Below are positions 43,979-53,084 of a stretch of 64,000 bases of DNA, in pieces. The notes beneath the pieces were generated by a model. The model was not told the origin of the DNA. It did no database searches and saw only the letters and a list, made by a program, of their open reading frames with translations. Origin of the DNA: Bacillus sp. (in: firmicutes). GTDB lineage: Bacteria; Bacillota; Bacilli; Bacillales; JACDOC01. Within the stretch, counting starts at the first letter, position 1. Every line of letters starts with the position of its first letter. Both the position numbers and the translations under genes were made by a program. The stretch is taken from positions 62,001-126,000 of the forward strand of contig JACDOC010000005.1 of NCBI GenBank assembly GCA_017656295.1, in the 5' to 3' direction.

Positions 43979-45454
43979 TTATTGTTGACGAAACAATTGA
44001 AGCACAAAGTCTTTCATATCTACTAAACGTGGAAATTTTGGAGTGGCCGTGGTTCCTGCAATCACCAGCGGGACAAGAGATTCCTGTTTGTGTAAAGAAC
44101 CGTGGGCTGAACCGCCAAGGTGAAATGGTGTGGATTGGGCTTTGAATTCACAACCAGGCTTGGCATTGACCACTATAAATCGGCCCGGATGAGAATGTAA
44201 TGCCCCATACAGCCGTGCTAATGCATCTGGATAATCTCCATAAAACACCTTACCCTTATCCGTAATGTACAAATCTAGAAGATCCGTATTCCCTTCTATG
44301 GACCAAGTCTGTTCATATATATCGGTGTATTCTCCACCTTTGTTATACCGTAACGAACCTGGTCTTATGCCAGAAACTACGTTAATGTAGTCCCCGTCTT
44401 TCCAGGAAATAATATCAATACGTGCATCATTTCTTAGCCGTTCGATAATAACAGATAGAGGTAAATCCCTATCTAATACATAAATGTAAGCCATACGCTG
44501 GTTGACACAAAGTACAAGCTGATCTTTTTCGTGAATTGGGCGCTCTAGACGAGCTATACGATATTTTTTCAGTATTTTACGTAAATCAATAATAAATTTA
44601 CTGTAATTGAAACCCATCGGTGCATGTCCGTTATCTCCCATAACCATCCATACGTTCCGATTAACTGCTTCTTCCCAACTAGGATACAAATTCAATGTTT
44701 TTTGGATTTCACGGTCAATTTGGGCGATTCCTTTTATATCCATTGGACCTTTGAAATGAATACGCAAGTCCAGATCCTGAAACATACATACAGTAAACCC
44801 CGGAAGTTTGTTCTTGCGGATTAAATAACGCAGCTCTCGGGCTGTAAATTTATAATTTCCGGCAGCTATTTGCGGTACTTTACTCCACGGCCGGAGTTTT
44901 GAAAAAGCCCCTAGGGAGAAAATTGGTGTCGCCTTTGTTGTCAACTCGCTATCCTGATGGTGGGTCATGGTGCTAAGTAACCGTGGAACATGCAGTCGTT
45001 GAGGAGTATTGCCGCGATATACAAAGGAATTGATGGAGGCCGACGGAATTCCCATTTCAGCCAAGTCTTCATAGATTGTGGTAACATCGCAGTTCAAATG
45101 CTCGTTATTCAGTCGGTATAACATATTATAGATGACCTGGTGCATTCCTAACTTAAAGGCTTCTCGAAATCCCGTACCATAATTAATCATCTTTTTTTGG
45201 GATTCATCAAACCAGTTTAAGCCAGGAATGTGATGTTGGTCAGCATATGTCCCCGTCAAGAGACTGCTGTCAATGGTTACCGACATTGTCGGAAATGAAC
45301 TAACCATATTGGAGATATAACAACCTTTTTCCATCAAAAATTGCAAGGCAGGAGCACGTCCGGTTTGCACAGCCACTTCCAGCGGGTAGGACATCAATGT
45401 ATCTATGATCAGTAAAATCACCGGTTTGGGTAATTGTGGTTTTTTATTATTCAT
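43979..45454 (-). CDS. alkaline phosphatase superfamily hydrolase (type I phosphodiesterase-like)
   Basis: 491 residues; ATG at 45454 after TGAGGAGAC. Metal and nucleophile sites of the superfamily are visible: LLIIDTLMSYP (Asp), MVSSFPTMSVT with Thr as the nucleophile, TYADQHHIPGLNWF, MVMGDNGHAPMG (Asp/His) and LGGSAHGSLH (His). It has no signal peptide, so it is probably cytoplasmic. Family members hydrolyse phosphodiesters or phosphonates; substrate unknown. Monocistronic. Confidence 0.85.
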   Translation of the reverse strand: MNNKKPQLPKPVILLIIDTLMSYPLEVAVQTGRAPALQFLMEKGCYISNMVSSFPTMSVTIDSSLLTGTYADQHHIPGLNWFDESQKKMINYGTGFREAFKLGMHQVIYNMLYRLNNEHLNCDVTTIYEDLAEMGIPSASINSFVYRGNTPQRLHVPRLLSTMTHHQDSELTTKATPIFSLGAFSKLRPWSKVPQIAAGNYKFTARELRYLIRKNKLPGFTVCMFQDLDLRIHFKGPMDIKGIAQIDREIQKTLNLYPSWEEAVNRNVWMVMGDNGHAPMGFNYSKFIIDLRKILKKYRIARLERPIHEKDQLVLCVNQRMAYIYVLDRDLPLSVIIERLRNDARIDIISWKDGDYINVVSGIRPGSLRYNKGGEYTDIYEQTWSIEGNTDLLDLYITDKGKVFYGDYPDALARLYGALHSHPGRFIVVNAKPGCEFKAQSTPFHLGGSAHGSLHKQESLVPLVIAGTTATPKFPRLVDMKDFVLQLFRQQ

Positions 45455-45866
45455 ATGGATGTCTCCTCATTTTTCATCGATGATTAACTAGATGGTTTGC
45501 TTTCGTGAATGGGAAACCACAAACCTATATGTATGCCAGAAACGATAAATCACAGTACTAGTAAATTGGTATTGGACCGCGATATCATCGAACTAGGTCG
45601 ATCGGTTCAATAAAAGTTTCCGTATTCTCCTCAATGTAACTCAGGATTCAGTAGTTCGAAATATCTTTAACATGGTAAAGATTTTTCTCCTGGAAATTAT
45701 ACAGTAATAATTTGTCCCTAAAAAAAATGACTATTCATGTAAATATGGATATAATTATAAAACTTCGTTAATTTGTAGATCGCAATTCATTAGTAAAAAA
45801 CCAAAATAAAGCACTACGAAAATGTAGTGCTTTTAATCAGTTGCTATAAGCTCTTGTGTATTTAAA
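45455..45866. other. intergenic region
   Basis: About 410 bp, AT-rich. Contains the hairpin at 45808-45833 and otherwise nothing recognised. Confidence 0.4.
45808..45833 (-). terminator. terminator of the 122-residue protein gene
   Basis: AAAGCACTAC/GTAGTGCTTT with loop GAAAAT, followed on the minus strand by ATTTT. It lies about 35 bp past the stop at 45867. Confidence 0.8.
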
Positions 45867-46235
45867 TTAAGTACAGATAAAGTTTCTGATCTGTGAATAG
45901 TTATAGCGAGCTCTTTGGCTCCGTCCATTTTGCCATGTATATCCCGAAACACTATTTTGTCTTATCTCTGTAGGGAAAAACCATATATCCCTCCCAAATG
46001 GAGTTTGAAATCTTAACCCGAGTAAGCCCCATCTTCCTAAACATTGACACATCGAAGCCCGGATTTGATTAGACGGCAATACAATAGAAAAAAAGGTTTG
46101 AGGAATTTGTTGGGCAAATTGTTGAGGCGGTGGAAAGGTTGGAGCTTGCCTATCAACGGTGTTTACATCATGTGAAAAGTCATCAATAAAATGGTTATAT
46201 CCAATATAAGGGTCAGATGAATATTGATAATACAT
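45867..46235 (-). CDS. conserved uncharacterised Bacillus-type protein
   Basis: 122 residues; ATG at 46235 after GAGGAGGTAA. The N-terminal third is Tyr/Pro/Gln-rich and low complexity (MYYQYSSDPYIGYNHF, FPPPQQFAQQIP). The C-terminal part LGRWGLLGLRFQTPFGRDIW, then FFPTEIRQNSVSGYTW, is compact and looks conserved, a pattern I associate with small proteins of spore-formers. A role at the spore surface is possible but unproven. Confidence 0.65.
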   Translation of the reverse strand: MYYQYSSDPYIGYNHFIDDFSHDVNTVDRQAPTFPPPQQFAQQIPQTFFSIVLPSNQIRASMCQCLGRWGLLGLRFQTPFGRDIWFFPTEIRQNSVSGYTWQNGRSQRARYNYSQIRNFICT

Positions 46236-46642
46236 TTAAAGGTTTACCTCCTCATTTTCCTAAAGATGTAAACAGTGTATTCCTAAAAAAATAAAAAAGT
46301 GTCAAAACAAGCTCATCATAAATCCTAACGGAATAACCATTCCATTTTATTTAAGCAGTAGATAAATATATTTACTTTTATCATCATAAAAGAACTCAAA
46401 AAAAATTAGGCAACCTTAGCCCAGTTAAGAATCGAGCTAAAGTTGCCTAAGAAATCAATGATGATTAGATTGACTCCTTTTTCAGCTTACAGACTACTTA
46501 GTTGGTTGCCTAAAGCTTTGTTAAGTCCTTTCCTTGACAAGCTCCAGGGAGACCAACTACTATTGCCAAAGCTGAAGAGGACACTTTTTTCTAGTGTCTA
46601 CTTGACAGGGGTATATCCATTTTTCTACCTAAGCGTTCTGTC
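46236..46642. other. region between Cys-rich peptide gene and the 122-residue protein
   Basis: Contains the terminator at 46406-46450 and a hairpin with GACACT/AGTGTC arms near 46572-46594 that resembles an insertion-sequence end. A plus-strand frame here is considered spurious. Confidence 0.4.
46406..46450 (-). terminator. terminator of the permease operon
   Basis: TTAGGCAACCTTAGC pairs with GCTAAAGTTGCCTAA with one mismatch; on the minus strand it is followed by TTTTTTTT. It lies about 190 bp past the Cys-rich peptide gene. Confidence 0.75.
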
Positions 46643-46771
46643 TTAGCAACATTCAACGCAGCAGTTATCTTCACAGCATGATTCTTGTTGTTCTTTGTCA
46701 TTCACTTCAACGATTTGTACATCACAGCATGCATCGTTGTTTTCTTTTATTATAAATAGACGTTTGAACAT
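46643..46771 (-). CDS. 42-residue cysteine-rich peptide
   Basis: MFKRLFIIKENNDACCDVQI, then a charged middle and a tail with three CC pairs (SCCEDNCCVECC). The ATG at 46771 has a strong GGAGGTGAG. It lies 14 bp after the permease stop codon on the same strand, so it is cotranscribed. Four vicinal Cys pairs in 42 residues suggest metal or metalloid binding. Small CC-rich peptides beside such permeases are known in Bacillaceae; a chaperone or thiol-sink role is inference. Confidence 0.8.
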   Translation of the reverse strand: MFKRLFIIKENNDACCDVQIVEVNDKEQQESCCEDNCCVECC

Positions 46772-46785
46772 GATTCTCACCTCCT

Positions 46786-47649
46786 TTAAATGACGTAAAA
46801 TAACCATCCGGACAACGTAGACATGGTGATCACCGAAACGACAAAGGCTAACACCAATTTCTTTTTAAATATGCTTTGTAATAACGTAACTTCTGGCAAA
46901 CTTGCTCCAGCTGAACTGATCATTAACGCCATGACGGGGGCAATGGCCATACCTTTAGAAATCAGCATATGGGAAATCGGAATCATCGTAGACAAGCGGA
47001 TATACAAAGGTATTCCGATAATAGCTGCAATTGGAACCAACCACCATTGTTCACCACCTAAATAGGTGATCAACCATTCTGTTGGAACAACCTCATGGAT
47101 TAATGAGCCGATTGCTGCACCGATGAGTAAAAACGGATAGACGGATTTCATTAACTGACTTGTTTCGTGTAGTGCTGCGCGAAAATGGAGTCGCTCAGGT
47201 AACTTGGCTTTACCTTTCACGATGACGTTTTTCACTTCTTTTTCAAACCCAAGGATTTCTAATGCAAAACCAATGAGGATGGAAAACAGGGCAGTGATAA
47301 TCGCGTATGCCACAGCTACTTTTAAACCTAATGTGGCTGCCATTAATGTTAAGATGGTAGGGTCTAGTACAGGCGAGGCAAACAAAAATATCATGACAAT
47401 GGCAAATCGAATTTTTTGATTCAACAAGTGAACAACAATTGGGATGGTGGAGCAGGAGCAAAATGGAGTGATGAATGCAAACAATACCGCTATCAACGCT
47501 CCAAAAATTGAATGATTGTTCTTTAACCATTTCTCCATTTTTTTATATGGTATTACCCCTTGAATCAAGTACATAAGAAACGAAACACCAACAAATAGAA
47601 CCGTTAATTCGATGCTAATCGATAAAAACGTCATCATAAAATCTTTCAA
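46786..47649 (-). CDS. ArsP/DUF318-type permease
   Basis: 287 residues with about eight membrane helices. The signature TPFCSCSTIP (about residues 61-70) is the conserved thiol motif of the PF03773 permease family, whose ArsP members export trivalent organoarsenicals; relatives are linked to other metals. A second domain half starts near SQLMKSVYPFLLIGAAIGS. The start is TTG at 47649 with GGGAGAG upstream. The upstream palindrome at 47673-47689 matches the one in front of the marR gene, so the MarR protein probably represses it. Confidence 0.85.
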   Translation of the reverse strand: MKDFMMTFLSISIELTVLFVGVSFLMYLIQGVIPYKKMEKWLKNNHSIFGALIAVLFAFITPFCSCSTIPIVVHLLNQKIRFAIVMIFLFASPVLDPTILTLMAATLGLKVAVAYAIITALFSILIGFALEILGFEKEVKNVIVKGKAKLPERLHFRAALHETSQLMKSVYPFLLIGAAIGSLIHEVVPTEWLITYLGGEQWWLVPIAAIIGIPLYIRLSTMIPISHMLISKGMAIAPVMALMISSAGASLPEVTLLQSIFKKKLVLAFVVSVITMSTLSGWLFYVI

Positions 47650-47672
47650 GTGGTTTCTCTCCCTTTCATTTT

Positions 47673-47689
47673 ATTTGCAATATGCAAAT
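47673..47689. promoter_or_regulatory. palindromic operator upstream of the permease gene
   Basis: ATTTGCAATATGCAAAT: 7-bp perfect arms around ATA, 24 bp upstream of the permease start. It is the same design as 48205-48221. Confidence 0.7.
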
Positions 47690-47716
47690 GTTATTCGTAA
47701 ATATTGGCAAGTTCCT

Positions 47717-48172
47717 TTACTTGCCTCCATACATCGGTTGACAACAAACACTGGATTTAGCCATACACTCATTCAGTAAACGAATCGAACGAAGAACGGT
47801 TTCTTTTTCAAATTCGCTCATATGTGAGAAGACTTCTTCCAAATACGCGGTTATTTCCGCATCGATTTTGGTTGCCACCTTGTTTCCTTCCTCTGTAAGA
47901 GAAAGAATAAACATACGACGATCCTCCGGATAAGGTGTCTTTCTTACCAATCCCATTTGCACTAATTTTTGAATTTGTCTGCTTAATGTAGTGATATCCA
48001 TCGCCATCGCATTTGCAAGCTCTTGAACGGACGGCTGCTTCAAACGGTCGATCTCGTATAAAATATGACTTTGCACTAATGAGATATCCACGTCATCTAA
48101 AGAGCAGCAATTTTTATTCAAAAGTCCGAATCGCTTTTCCATGGTTTGGAACAAATCACGAAAATTTTCCAT
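47717..48172 (-). CDS. MarR-family regulator with Cys pairs
   Basis: 151 residues; ATG at 48172 with an AGAGGTG-type site. MarR winged helix: SVQELANAMAMDITTLSRQI with recognition helix, then a wing with RKTPYPEDRRMFILSLTEEG. Two vicinal Cys pairs, NKNCCSLDD (about 22) and SSVCCQP near the C-terminus, could bind a metal or metalloid and release DNA. It precedes the permease and Cys-rich peptide genes, and matching palindromes lie upstream of both units, so autoregulation plus permease repression is likely. Confidence 0.85.
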   Translation of the reverse strand: MENFRDLFQTMEKRFGLLNKNCCSLDDVDISLVQSHILYEIDRLKQPSVQELANAMAMDITTLSRQIQKLVQMGLVRKTPYPEDRRMFILSLTEEGNKVATKIDAEITAYLEEVFSHMSEFEKETVLRSIRLLNECMAKSSVCCQPMYGGK

Positions 48173-48204
48173 GTTTTCACCTCTAGATTAGTTATATCAT
48201 ATTT

Positions 48205-48221
48205 ATTTGTATTTTGCAAAT
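48205..48221. promoter_or_regulatory. palindromic operator upstream of the marR-type gene
   Basis: ATTTGTATTTTGCAAAT: arms match 47673-47689 with one difference. It lies 33 bp before the regulator's ATG and may cover its promoter. Confidence 0.68.
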
Positions 48222-48287
48222 AAAATTCAAGATTTTCTTTTCCTAATTATTGACCACTTATCTTTTTAATAAGACAATACAGCAAAA

Positions 48288-48314
48288 AAATAACGCTCAG
48301 AACGAATTCTGAGC
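48288..48314 (-). terminator. terminator of the 88-residue membrane protein gene
   Basis: GCTCAGAA/TTCTGAGC with CGAA loop, followed on the minus strand by GTTATTTTTTT. Confidence 0.85.
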
Positions 48315-48357
48315 ACGTTTTGAATGTCAGTGTGGTTTCTTGACTTATATAATTACA

Positions 48358-48624
48358 TCACATATTAAATATAAACCCAACAATCATCATCACTAAACCA
48401 AACAAACTTGCCCCTCGCTTGATGCTTTTATTTTCTTCTGGCTTCAAAAACAAGCTAATTATAAATCCTAACGGGATGACAAATCCATTAACATTAAAGT
48501 AAAAAATACCCAGAATATAGTATCCGATAAGCTTTAATCCAAGTAAATGTTCATCCTCTTCTCGGTTTTTGTAAAATAAAACTAACACAACAGCAACTAA
48601 AATGATTCCTAAAAACGACATCAT
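48358..48624 (-). CDS. small three-helix membrane protein
   Basis: 88 residues; ATG at 48624 after AAAGGAG. Hydrophobic helices at about 3-18, 30-56 and 71-87, separated by charged loops (YKNREEDEHLLG and KPEENKSIKRG). No family recognised. Own terminator downstream. Confidence 0.7.
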   Translation of the reverse strand: MMSFLGIILVAVVLVLFYKNREEDEHLLGLKLIGYYILGIFYFNVNGFVIPLGFIISLFLKPEENKSIKRGASLFGLVMMIVGFIFNM

Positions 48625-49110
48625 TTCTCCTTTCTATTCCCCTGAATATCAAATGGCACGCTCATTTTTTTCATTCGGAGAAAAAATTTTTTCTTGTGCC
48701 TTTCCATATATTATTCATTTTGTTAATTCTTCGTTTCTATCATTTTATCGGTTTAATAAATGATGTATGGTACTCCTCTTTTTAGTTATCCAAAGGCGCT
48801 CATATCGGTTGATTTTATGGTATATGAAAGAATTTGAGCCAACGTAATTCTTTTAATATCTAAAAACAACAAAATAACTTATGAATGATTACGAAAAAAA
48901 CTAACAATGTAGAAAGAAGTTGGGAATGCTAACAGTTGCTTTTCTTGATTAAATTGCCTATATCATATCCTTAAGTCCATTAAAATACCAATCATCCCTA
49001 CTTTTTGTGTCAAAAGTAGGGATGATTTTTTGATTAAAGATTTGTCATTTTTCTCAAAGCACTAAGTTCTGAATTCCCCCTAGATTACTCCCATGCCGAT
49101 CGCACAAAAA
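48625..49110. other. intergenic region with an orphan plus-strand terminator
   Basis: AT-rich DNA with no coding frame of note. It ends in the strong hairpin at 48991-49031, which has no annotated gene upstream on its strand; a small RNA is possible. Confidence 0.4.
48991..49031 (+). terminator. orphan plus-strand rho-independent terminator
   Basis: A 15-bp perfect stem ATCATCCCTACTTTT/AAAAGTAGGGATGAT with a 6-nt loop, then TTTTT only on the plus strand. No plus-strand gene lies within the preceding several kb. Confidence 0.75.
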
Positions 49111-49142
49111 ACGTGAACAAACATTCACCCGTTTGTTCACGT
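49111..49142. terminator. bidirectional terminator after the M14 peptidase
   Basis: ACGTGAACAAAC/GTTTGTTCACGT, 12-bp perfect stem, with A-run before and T-run after, 15 bp past the stop at 49157. Confidence 0.88.
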
Positions 49143-49156
49143 TTTTTTGCATCTTT

Positions 49157-50206
49157 TTATTCTCCACCTTTACTTCCACTTAGTGGGAGTGTATCCCAGA
49201 AGGAAGTATCGGCGTGTTCAATCGAACCATCAGCAATTGCTTTAGCCGTTGCTTCCAGTGCAATCACCGCTTGTTTAATTAAGTAGCCGTTACTTTTTTG
49301 GCCTAATACGTATGACTCGTTATAATGATCAGCCATCCCCCTCATTTCAAACAACAACGTCGCAATTCCATATTCAGTTGCTAGACCATTACGGCTTATC
49401 GTATTGGCACTACCACCATTATATTTGGAAAGTGTTCCAAAGCCTCTTTTTTCAATTTCGTGGTATAAAACAGCACCAAGCTTTTTCGAACGTTCAACTA
49501 CTTCGGGATCAACCTCTTCATTCGTCGGATAAAGAATTGAGCCTGATACTAGCTCATCACTGTCACCTAGTGTCGTCTGTGTTCCTTGATGATGAAGATC
49601 AATCATATAATCAATCTTATATTTTTGAAGTACATTTTCATGTAACGCTTTTGTCTCAGGCTGTTCTCGGTCAACATGGTCACGATTTAAATCAACACCG
49701 TTGGCATTATATCGGGTATGCGTACCGGCAACATAATTGTCTAAAGAGAAATTAACATCCCCCTCAGCTCCATCTACATTTAATCGCGGTGCTACTAAAA
49801 TGTTCACATTGTCTAAAATTTCTTTTACCTGCTTACTATTCGATGTTAAGTGTTGTATAAATTTTAAGGCCCCTTCAGTAGTCAGTGTTTCATTTCCATG
49901 TTGTTGCGTTAAATATAAAATCGTTGGATTGTTTTCATTGTTACCGAATTTAGCAAGATACAAATCGCGACCTTTCACAGATTGTCCATAAACTTCAAGT
50001 GTAAGCGCATCCGATTGACTGTCTAACCTTTTTAAAAACTTCACCATTTCCTCATATGAATGCAATCGTTCATTTTTAATGGTTTCATTTCCGTTGTAGT
50101 TTGGTCCTTCGCCAACAGCTCCTACAGAATGAGTAGCGACTCCAAATGTTAACCCAGTACTTAAAAGAGCACCTGATAATGCAATATGTAAGGCTTTTTT
50201 ATTCAA
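49157..50206 (-). CDS. secreted M14 zinc carboxypeptidase
   Basis: About 349 residues from TTG at 50206, which has GGAGGTG upstream; a GTG 11 codons earlier is not supported. It has a Sec signal peptide (KKALHIALSGALLSTGLTFG). M14 zinc ligands: QQHGNE (HxxE), then DLHHQG for the third His, with the NRDH segment between. The catalytic Glu probably lies in LLFEMRGM. Exported, acting on peptides or cell-wall peptides such as gamma-D-Glu-meso-DAP. Confidence 0.85.
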   Translation of the reverse strand: MNKKALHIALSGALLSTGLTFGVATHSVGAVGEGPNYNGNETIKNERLHSYEEMVKFLKRLDSQSDALTLEVYGQSVKGRDLYLAKFGNNENNPTILYLTQQHGNETLTTEGALKFIQHLTSNSKQVKEILDNVNILVAPRLNVDGAEGDVNFSLDNYVAGTHTRYNANGVDLNRDHVDREQPETKALHENVLQKYKIDYMIDLHHQGTQTTLGDSDELVSGSILYPTNEEVDPEVVERSKKLGAVLYHEIEKRGFGTLSKYNGGSANTISRNGLATEYGIATLLFEMRGMADHYNESYVLGQKSNGYLIKQAVIALEATAKAIADGSIEHADTSFWDTLPLSGSKGGE

Positions 50207-50400
50207 GATGAATGCACCTCCATTGAATATTTTTGACACCTTTAACTATTCAATGGGGAAAAATTAAAACCTTTTCATTTTCAAAAAACAGGCAAAAAGT
50301 ACGAAAAGTGGGAATTTTTTACCGAACTTCTAAGAATCTAATTTACCATAAAAATCCAACATCATTATTAAAGATAACTGGTCCTTTAGTGCAATAAGAA

Positions 50401-50442
50401 AAAAAGCCACCAATGATGGCAGCTGGATCTTCAATTGGTGGC
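50401..50442 (-). terminator. terminator of the cupin gene
   Basis: GCCACCAAT/ATTGGTGGC around a 19-nt loop, followed on the minus strand by TTTTTTTCTT; about 100 bp past the cupin stop. The rest of 50207-50543 holds nothing recognised. Confidence 0.75.
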
Positions 50443-50543
50443 GTCCGTTAATTGAATAACAAACTTATAAAAAATTACAAAATAGTTCTCTAATTTTGTA
50501 AGAGCAATTCTAATAGTATATTTTTGAAACCACGTTCTTCTTT

Positions 50544-51086
50544 TTATTCTTCAGCTGCCATGGCATCGGCTTTTGTTACATGTACAGTACCACGTGGATG
50601 TTCTGGAGGTGCATAGATTGAGTAAAGTTTTAGCGGGATATTACCTGTATTGGTTACATTGTGCCATGTTCCAGCAGGTATCATAATAGCAGAGTCATCA
50701 TACACTTTTCTTTCAAAGTTTAAATGATCTTTACTCTTGCCCATTTGAACAATCCCTTGACCTTGTTCAATACGTAAGAATTGATCAACGTGAGGGTGAA
50801 TTTCCAAACCGATATCTTCGCCAACATTGAGACTCATCAATGTAACTTGCAAATGATTTCCTGTCCATAAAGCGGTACGATACGTATTGTTTTGCTTCGT
50901 AGCCTCATTGATATTAACTACAAACGGTTCTGGTCCATAATCTTTTAACTTAATTTTATCTTTTCCCTTTGACGATTGTATCCCTATCTCATTAGGAATC
51001 GTCCAGTATACAGGATGTCTTCCATAGTTATACATAGGTACGGTAACATAATAAGGATATGGATACATATAAGGAACATAGTACAT
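50544..51086 (-). CDS. cupin-domain protein
   Basis: About 180 residues from the ATG at 51086 (MYYVPYMYPYPYYV), with AAGGGA 9 nt upstream. A Tyr/Pro-rich N-terminus of 35 residues precedes a cupin: GEDIGLEIHPHVDQFLRIEQ carries the H-x-H...E metal ligands and PAGTWHNVTNTG the last His. Similar proteins are common in Bacillus; the substrate is unknown and the Tyr-rich tail suggests spore or surface association. Confidence 0.82.
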   Translation of the reverse strand: MYYVPYMYPYPYYVTVPMYNYGRHPVYWTIPNEIGIQSSKGKDKIKLKDYGPEPFVVNINEATKQNNTYRTALWTGNHLQVTLMSLNVGEDIGLEIHPHVDQFLRIEQGQGIVQMGKSKDHLNFERKVYDDSAIMIPAGTWHNVTNTGNIPLKLYSIYAPPEHPRGTVHVTKADAMAAEE

Positions 51087-51290
51087 GTTTCTCATTCCCT
51101 TCACAGATTTATTAAATTATCCTATGTACTATGTTTAGGGAATGTACTTATTTAAAGAAATCGTTGTTAGCCTAAAACAAACAGCCCTTTAATGGAACAA
51201 GAAAAGATGGAGTTTTTTGAACAATATTTTTTGTGAATTTTTAGTAAAAAAACATGCACCCTCTTCTGTTCAAAGAGAGCGTACGTTCCA

Positions 51291-52448
51291 TTACTTCAAG
51301 CAGCACTTTTTATATTTTTTTCCGCTTCCACACGGACAAGGATCGTTACGTCCGACTTTTTCAGTATTTCGAAAAGGCATGTTCAATAATAAATCTCCCT
51401 GATTTTTTTGAAAACGCAACTCATTTTCTAATGCTACTCGTTTCCAATGTTCCATAAGAGGGTGATGCTTGTCCATTACTTTAAACCACCCATAAAGTAA
51501 TTCTTCTACTTCAATGAGAAATGAACGATAGTCGTGATGAATATAATCTTCTATTTCCGGCATTGCCTCATCCGTAAGCTGATGACAAAGGGCTTCAATC
51601 ACTAACGCTTTCGTTTCTTCATCTTCCTGTTCCCAATACACTTTTCGTAATACATCCACTGCCAAAGGAGTTTTTGTATTACCTAATATAGAAATTGCAA
51701 ATATTTCCGATTCTTGTTTCATCGCGTATGGGGCCACTGCTCGAACCACATCATCCGATTCGAAGACCGTTAACGCATCAGAAACTTCCTCCAACAAGAT
51801 GTCTTCATCGCGCACCAACAAGCTTGCCAATACCGGAATGTATTTTTCTAACCGAAGTAAGCCAATGGCATACACCATCAAGATTCCGTTATCAGAAAAC
51901 CATTCATTATTTAACTCTTCGTGTAAAACCATATCGATTTCTTTTTCATGGATCCATTCTTTTTGGACGAGGGTTTTTATGAGCAGTTTCGCCTTTGAGT
52001 ATAGCTTTTGGTTAAACCTTTCTTCATTATTCAACTGTCCTAAAACGGCTCCATATTCTTCCCACACTTCTTCTTCACTGCCATTTGCAAGCAGGCGATA
52101 AAACTCGATTGTTTCTTTTGTAAGAATATTTCCTAGTTCGTCTTGATATTTTACGACAACCTCAGGAGGTAATTGCTTAATAAGTTCGAGGTACAAATGT
52201 GTGTTTACTTTATCGGTTTTATTGATTCCATCAATTAATAGCTTTGCAGCTTCATCATTGAGCGGATGGTTTCTAATATCTATTAATACATACAATTCCT
52301 TTTCTTTATGATGGATCGCTTCATTAATAAGTTGAGTCGTCCATTCAGCTGGCACTTCCGGATATTCTTGTAATGCGTACAACACGAATTTTTGAACAAA
52401 TAAATCATTACTCGTTAAATGGGGTTGAATTTTTTGTAAAAAGTTCAA
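51291..52448 (-). CDS. helical-repeat protein with C-terminal SEC-C zinc motif
   Basis: About 385 residues from TTG at 52448 with AAAGGAAG upstream. The body is made of HEAT-like helical pairs (for example [20 protein letters not shown] and [20 protein letters not shown]). The last 20 residues, [18 protein letters not shown], form the SEC-C motif found at the end of SecA, where the three Cys bind zinc. Possible partner of ribosomes or SecB-like proteins. Monocistronic. Confidence 0.85.
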   Translation of the reverse strand: MNFLQKIQPHLTSNDLFVQKFVLYALQEYPEVPAEWTTQLINEAIHHKEKELYVLIDIRNHPLNDEAAKLLIDGINKTDKVNTHLYLELIKQLPPEVVVKYQDELGNILTKETIEFYRLLANGSEEEVWEEYGAVLGQLNNEERFNQKLYSKAKLLIKTLVQKEWIHEKEIDMVLHEELNNEWFSDNGILMVYAIGLLRLEKYIPVLASLLVRDEDILLEEVSDALTVFESDDVVRAVAPYAMKQESEIFAISILGNTKTPLAVDVLRKVYWEQEDEETKALVIEALCHQLTDEAMPEIEDYIHHDYRSFLIEVEELLYGWFKVMDKHHPLMEHWKRVALENELRFQKNQGDLLLNMPFRNTEKVGRNDPCPCGSGKKYKKCCLK

Positions 52449-52611
52449 AAAGATCTTCCTTTCACTTGTTTTCGTTCGATTTATTTCTATCATAGCTAAA
52501 AATATACATTTATGCGATTGATTTTAAAATGGTTTCAAATGATTGCCCTTAAACAGGTGACAATTCATACAAGATTTTTCAAAATATAGAAAACAAGAAA
52601 GGGAGACAAAT

Positions 52612-53079
52612 ATGAAGATCTACGAAACGAAGGATGCCCATTTAATAGCTCGCCTCAATAAGCCCGTGCACGACTTGCATGTCACCAGAGCACCAGAAGT
52701 ATTTAAGCCATATGACGAAACAGCGATGACCGCTTTTTTCGAAGAAATCATTCAAATTGAGAATCATTTGTTCTATGTCGTGGAAAATGAAGACGGACAC
52801 TCAGCTGGCTACATCTGGGTAGAAATGAAACAATCAAAAGAAACTCCGTTTAAATATGCTTCATCAACTCTCTTTGTTCACCAACTGAGCGTCAATGAAA
52901 ATGAGCGAGGGAAAGGATATGGACGAGCCTTATTAAAACATGCAGAACATATAGCCAAGTCTCATCAAATATCGTCCATTCAACTCGATTATTGGGAATT
53001 TAACGTGGAAGCGAACAATTTTTATAAAAAACAAGGCTTTGAACCTACACGCCAACATGTCATCAAGCATATTTCATAA
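52612..53079 (+). CDS. GNAT-family N-acetyltransferase
   Basis: 155 residues; ATG at 52612 after AAAGGGAG. The GNAT core shows VHQLSVNENERGKGYGRALL (acetyl-CoA pyrophosphate loop) and DYWEFNVEANNFYKKQGF. Substrate unknown. The repeat array begins immediately after its stop codon. Confidence 0.88.
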   Translation: MKIYETKDAHLIARLNKPVHDLHVTRAPEVFKPYDETAMTAFFEEIIQIENHLFYVVENEDGHSAGYIWVEMKQSKETPFKYASSTLFVHQLSVNENERGKGYGRALLKHAEHIAKSHQISSIQLDYWEFNVEANNFYKKQGFEPTRQHVIKHIS

Positions 53080-53084
53080 GAAAA

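Noticed and set aside
46443-46646. 67-codon plus-strand frame
   Set aside because: Starts inside a terminator stem and lacks a ribosome binding site; the minus strand holds a well-supported Cys-rich gene directly beside it.
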